A DNA stretch of 64,000 nt from Paenibacillus rubinfantis (GTDB lineage: Bacteria; Bacillota; Bacilli; Paenibacillales; Paenibacillaceae). The position numbers and the translations under genes were made by a program. Where the stretch lies: assembly GCF_001486505.1 (NCBI RefSeq), contig NZ_LN909065.1:620001-684000 (forward strand), read 5' to 3'. The notes beneath the pieces are model-generated. The model did no database searches. It saw only the letters and a program-made list of their open reading frames with translations, and was not told the origin of the DNA. Every line of letters begins with the position of its first letter. The stretch's first letter is position 1. Shown piece by piece: positions 62,519 to 64,000 of this stretch.

Positions 62519-63151
62519 ATGGAACACCAAAAAACGTATATCCGCCACACCCTGCCCCATCAGCATCGTGAAATTGTCGTGGAGGGGCCGGTCCCCCCTT
62601 CGCATCTCCAAACCTTAAAAATGCATCCCGATCTGGACGCGTTCCGCAAGCCGGTCGACCAGCACGCCGCTTTGGTGGAGATCGCCGGTCTTCCAGAGGG
62701 GCGCATTATCCTGGCCCGGGAGGAGTCAACCATCGTGGGTTATGTGACTTTTCACTATCCGGACGAAATGGAGCGGTGGTCCCAGGGCCAGATGCCCGAT
62801 CTCATCGAGCTGGGAGCCATCGAAGTCGCCGACGACTACCGGTCGCTCGGATTGGGGTCGAAGATGATCCGTACGGCGTTTGAGGACGGCCAGATGGAGA
62901 AGTACATCGTCTTTACGACCGAATATTATTGGCATTGGGATTTGAAAAATAGCGGCCTCTCCGTCTGGGAATATCGCAGCATGATGGAGCGGTTGATGAA
63001 GACGGTCGATATGGTCTGGTATGCCACCGACGACCCGGAGATTTGCTCCCATCCGGCCAATTGCCTGATGGTCCGGATTGGCAAGGAGGTTCCTTTGTCC
63101 TCCGAGGAGCAGTTTGACCGGATTCGTTTTCAGCAGCGTTTTATGTACTGA
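62519..63151 (+). CDS. acuA: Protein acetyltransferase AcuA
   Basis: A 210-residue GNAT acetyltransferase that acetylates and inactivates AcsA using acetyl-CoA. Length equals the Bacillus protein. The acetyl-CoA binding region is the VADDYRSLGLGSKMI segment; the central core carries IIVGYVTFHYPDEMERWSQGQMP-type strands (shown as VGYVTFHYPDEM). ATG 62519 follows AAAGGAGG; the gene starts the acuA-acuC unit. Confidence 0.94.
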   Translation: MEHQKTYIRHTLPHQHREIVVEGPVPPSHLQTLKMHPDLDAFRKPVDQHAALVEIAGLPEGRIILAREESTIVGYVTFHYPDEMERWSQGQMPDLIELGAIEVADDYRSLGLGSKMIRTAFEDGQMEKYIVFTTEYYWHWDLKNSGLSVWEYRSMMERLMKTVDMVWYATDDPEICSHPANCLMVRIGKEVPLSSEEQFDRIRFQQRFMY

Positions 63152-63178
63152 CAGTAAAAAGGAAGGCGTGATGCATCC

Positions 63179-64000
63179 ATGCCTGGAAGCGCTTTATTTG
63201 TCCACCATGAGCAGGCCATGAACTACCGGTTTCACGACGGCCATCCGTTCCATCCGATCCGGCTGGAACTAACGATGGATTTGCTTCGGGAGCTCGGTGC
63301 ACTAACGCCACAGCAAATGCACCTGTCGCGCCCTGCGACCGACGAGGAACTGTTATGGATCCATCAGCCAGCGTACGTTGAAGCCGTCAAACAATTAAGC
63401 CGCCCGCGTCCTGAGGCGGATTGGATTACCCGCGGTGAGCAGTTTGGGTTGCTGGACGAGGATACGCCGTATTTTCCCGGCATGCACGAATCGGCGGCAT
63501 GGGTCACCGGAGGGACGATTACAGCTGTGGAGGCTGTGCTCTCCGGCTCCACGACCCACGCCCTGCATCTCGGCGGTGGCCTGCATCACGCGCTGTCGGC
63601 CAAAGCCGCCGGCTTCTGCGTCTACAACGATGCCGCGGTGGCCATCGATTATGCCCGCCGCAATTACGGCGCCCGCGTCCTGTACGTCGACACGGACGTA
63701 CACCACGGAGACGGGGTCCAGTGGAGCTTTTATTCCGACCCCGATGTGTGCACGTATTCGATCCACGAGACGGGCAAATACCTGTTCCCGGGCACCGGCT
63801 TCCTGCCGGAACGCGGTGAACATCAAGGTTACGGCGCTTGCATGAACCTGCCGCTTCAGCCTTACACGGAAGACGCCTCGTGGATGGAATGCTTCGAGGA
63901 ATCTATCCGGCGTCTGGCGGCCCATTTCCAGCCGGATTTGATTGTCAGCCTGCACGGCTGCGACGCGCATGCGCTGGACCCGCTGTCGCATATGCACTGC
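63179..64000 (+). CDS. acuC: Acetoin utilisation protein AcuC (class I-type deacetylase), 3' end outside window
   Basis: The first 274 codons of a histone-deacetylase-fold protein that removes the AcuA acetyl group from AcsA. Zinc and catalytic motifs are in place: GGGLHHALSAKAAGFCVYND and VDTDVHHGDGVQ, then HETGKYLFPGTG. The acetyl-lysine binding GCDAHALDPL stretch is just before the window end. Start ATG 63179 follows AAGGAAGG at 12 nt; it lies 27 nt behind acuA. Length is partial. Confidence 0.94.
   Translation, partial: MPGSALFVHHEQAMNYRFHDGHPFHPIRLELTMDLLRELGALTPQQMHLSRPATDEELLWIHQPAYVEAVKQLSRPRPEADWITRGEQFGLLDEDTPYFPGMHESAAWVTGGTITAVEAVLSGSTTHALHLGGGLHHALSAKAAGFCVYNDAAVAIDYARRNYGARVLYVDTDVHHGDGVQWSFYSDPDVCTYSIHETGKYLFPGTGFLPERGEHQGYGACMNLPLQPYTEDASWMECFEESIRRLAAHFQPDLIVSLHGCDAHALDPLSHMHC

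Overview
The window looks like a chromosomal segment of a GC-rich, endospore-forming Firmicute, most likely Paenibacillus or a close relative. Evidence: an intact 26-residue spoVM, the Bacillus-type gene order fakA-yloU-rpmB-spoVM-rpe-rsgA-prkC-prpC-rlmN-rsmB-fmt-def-priA-coaBC-rpoZ-gmk-remA-yicC-yloB-rqcH, strong AGGAGG ribosome binding sites, Rho-independent terminators, a tyrosyl T-box, and the acsA/acuA/acuC acetate cluster. Genus is inferred from gene content and base composition, not from a database search.

Region 1 (1-25.6 kb) is a housekeeping block read mostly on the minus strand. From right to left it runs from a Ca-type P-ATPase through dapF, a homocysteine methyltransferase/MTHFR fusion, yicC, remA, gmk, rpoZ, coaBC, priA, def, fmt, rsmB, rlmN, the PrpC/PrkC phosphatase-kinase pair, rsgA, rpe and spoVM. 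rpmB faces the other way, and yloU-fakA close the block. Many junctions are ATGA overlaps or gaps under 15 nt, so these are tight operons. rqcH (ribosome quality control) diverges from the ATPase.

Region 2 (25.6-26.9 kb) has no credible gene and is built from repeats: a GATTTGTGATTTT-like tract, about three 60-bp tandem units, and a 377-bp direct duplication carrying four copies of an 18-nt motif. The second 377-bp copy supplies the terminator of the next gene.

Region 3 (26.9-50.6 kb) is ordinary core genome: PHP phosphoesterase, LysR regulator, ylbG/ylbF, a bacterial XPB-type helicase coupled to a helicase-associated protein, CBS protein, M20 amidohydrolase, yugN, ftsW, a second Asp23 protein, a Ca/H antiporter, ylaN, an HPr-like protein lacking the catalytic histidine region, an M29 aminopeptidase, a lipoprotein, a GAF-GAF-GGDEF diguanylate cyclase, rpsD, tyrS with T-box, and a class A penicillin-binding protein with C-terminal FN3 domains.

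Region 4 (50.6-58.5 kb) is an AT-richer accessory island directly downstream of the PBP gene. It is a decaying polymorphic-toxin/immunity array: an Rhs core with a toxin tip (frameshifted and truncated), an adjacent intact immunity-like gene, DUF4926- and DUF4085-like genes, a PQQ-type propeller, TPR proteins (one split), and several recognisable gene fragments. Copies of the PBP gene 3' end plus its terminator recur inside the island (clearly at 54.9 kb, weakly at 57.4 kb), and a hairpin-plus-Rhs-tip module is present twice. This suggests the array grew and eroded in cassettes next to the PBP gene.

Region 5 (58.2-64 kb): an AT-rich 155-bp tandem repeat containing a perfect 26-bp palindrome abuts a group II intron of probable class C, inserted exactly behind the acsA terminator. 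acsA diverges from acuA-acuC with a candidate CcpA site between them; acuC runs off the window.
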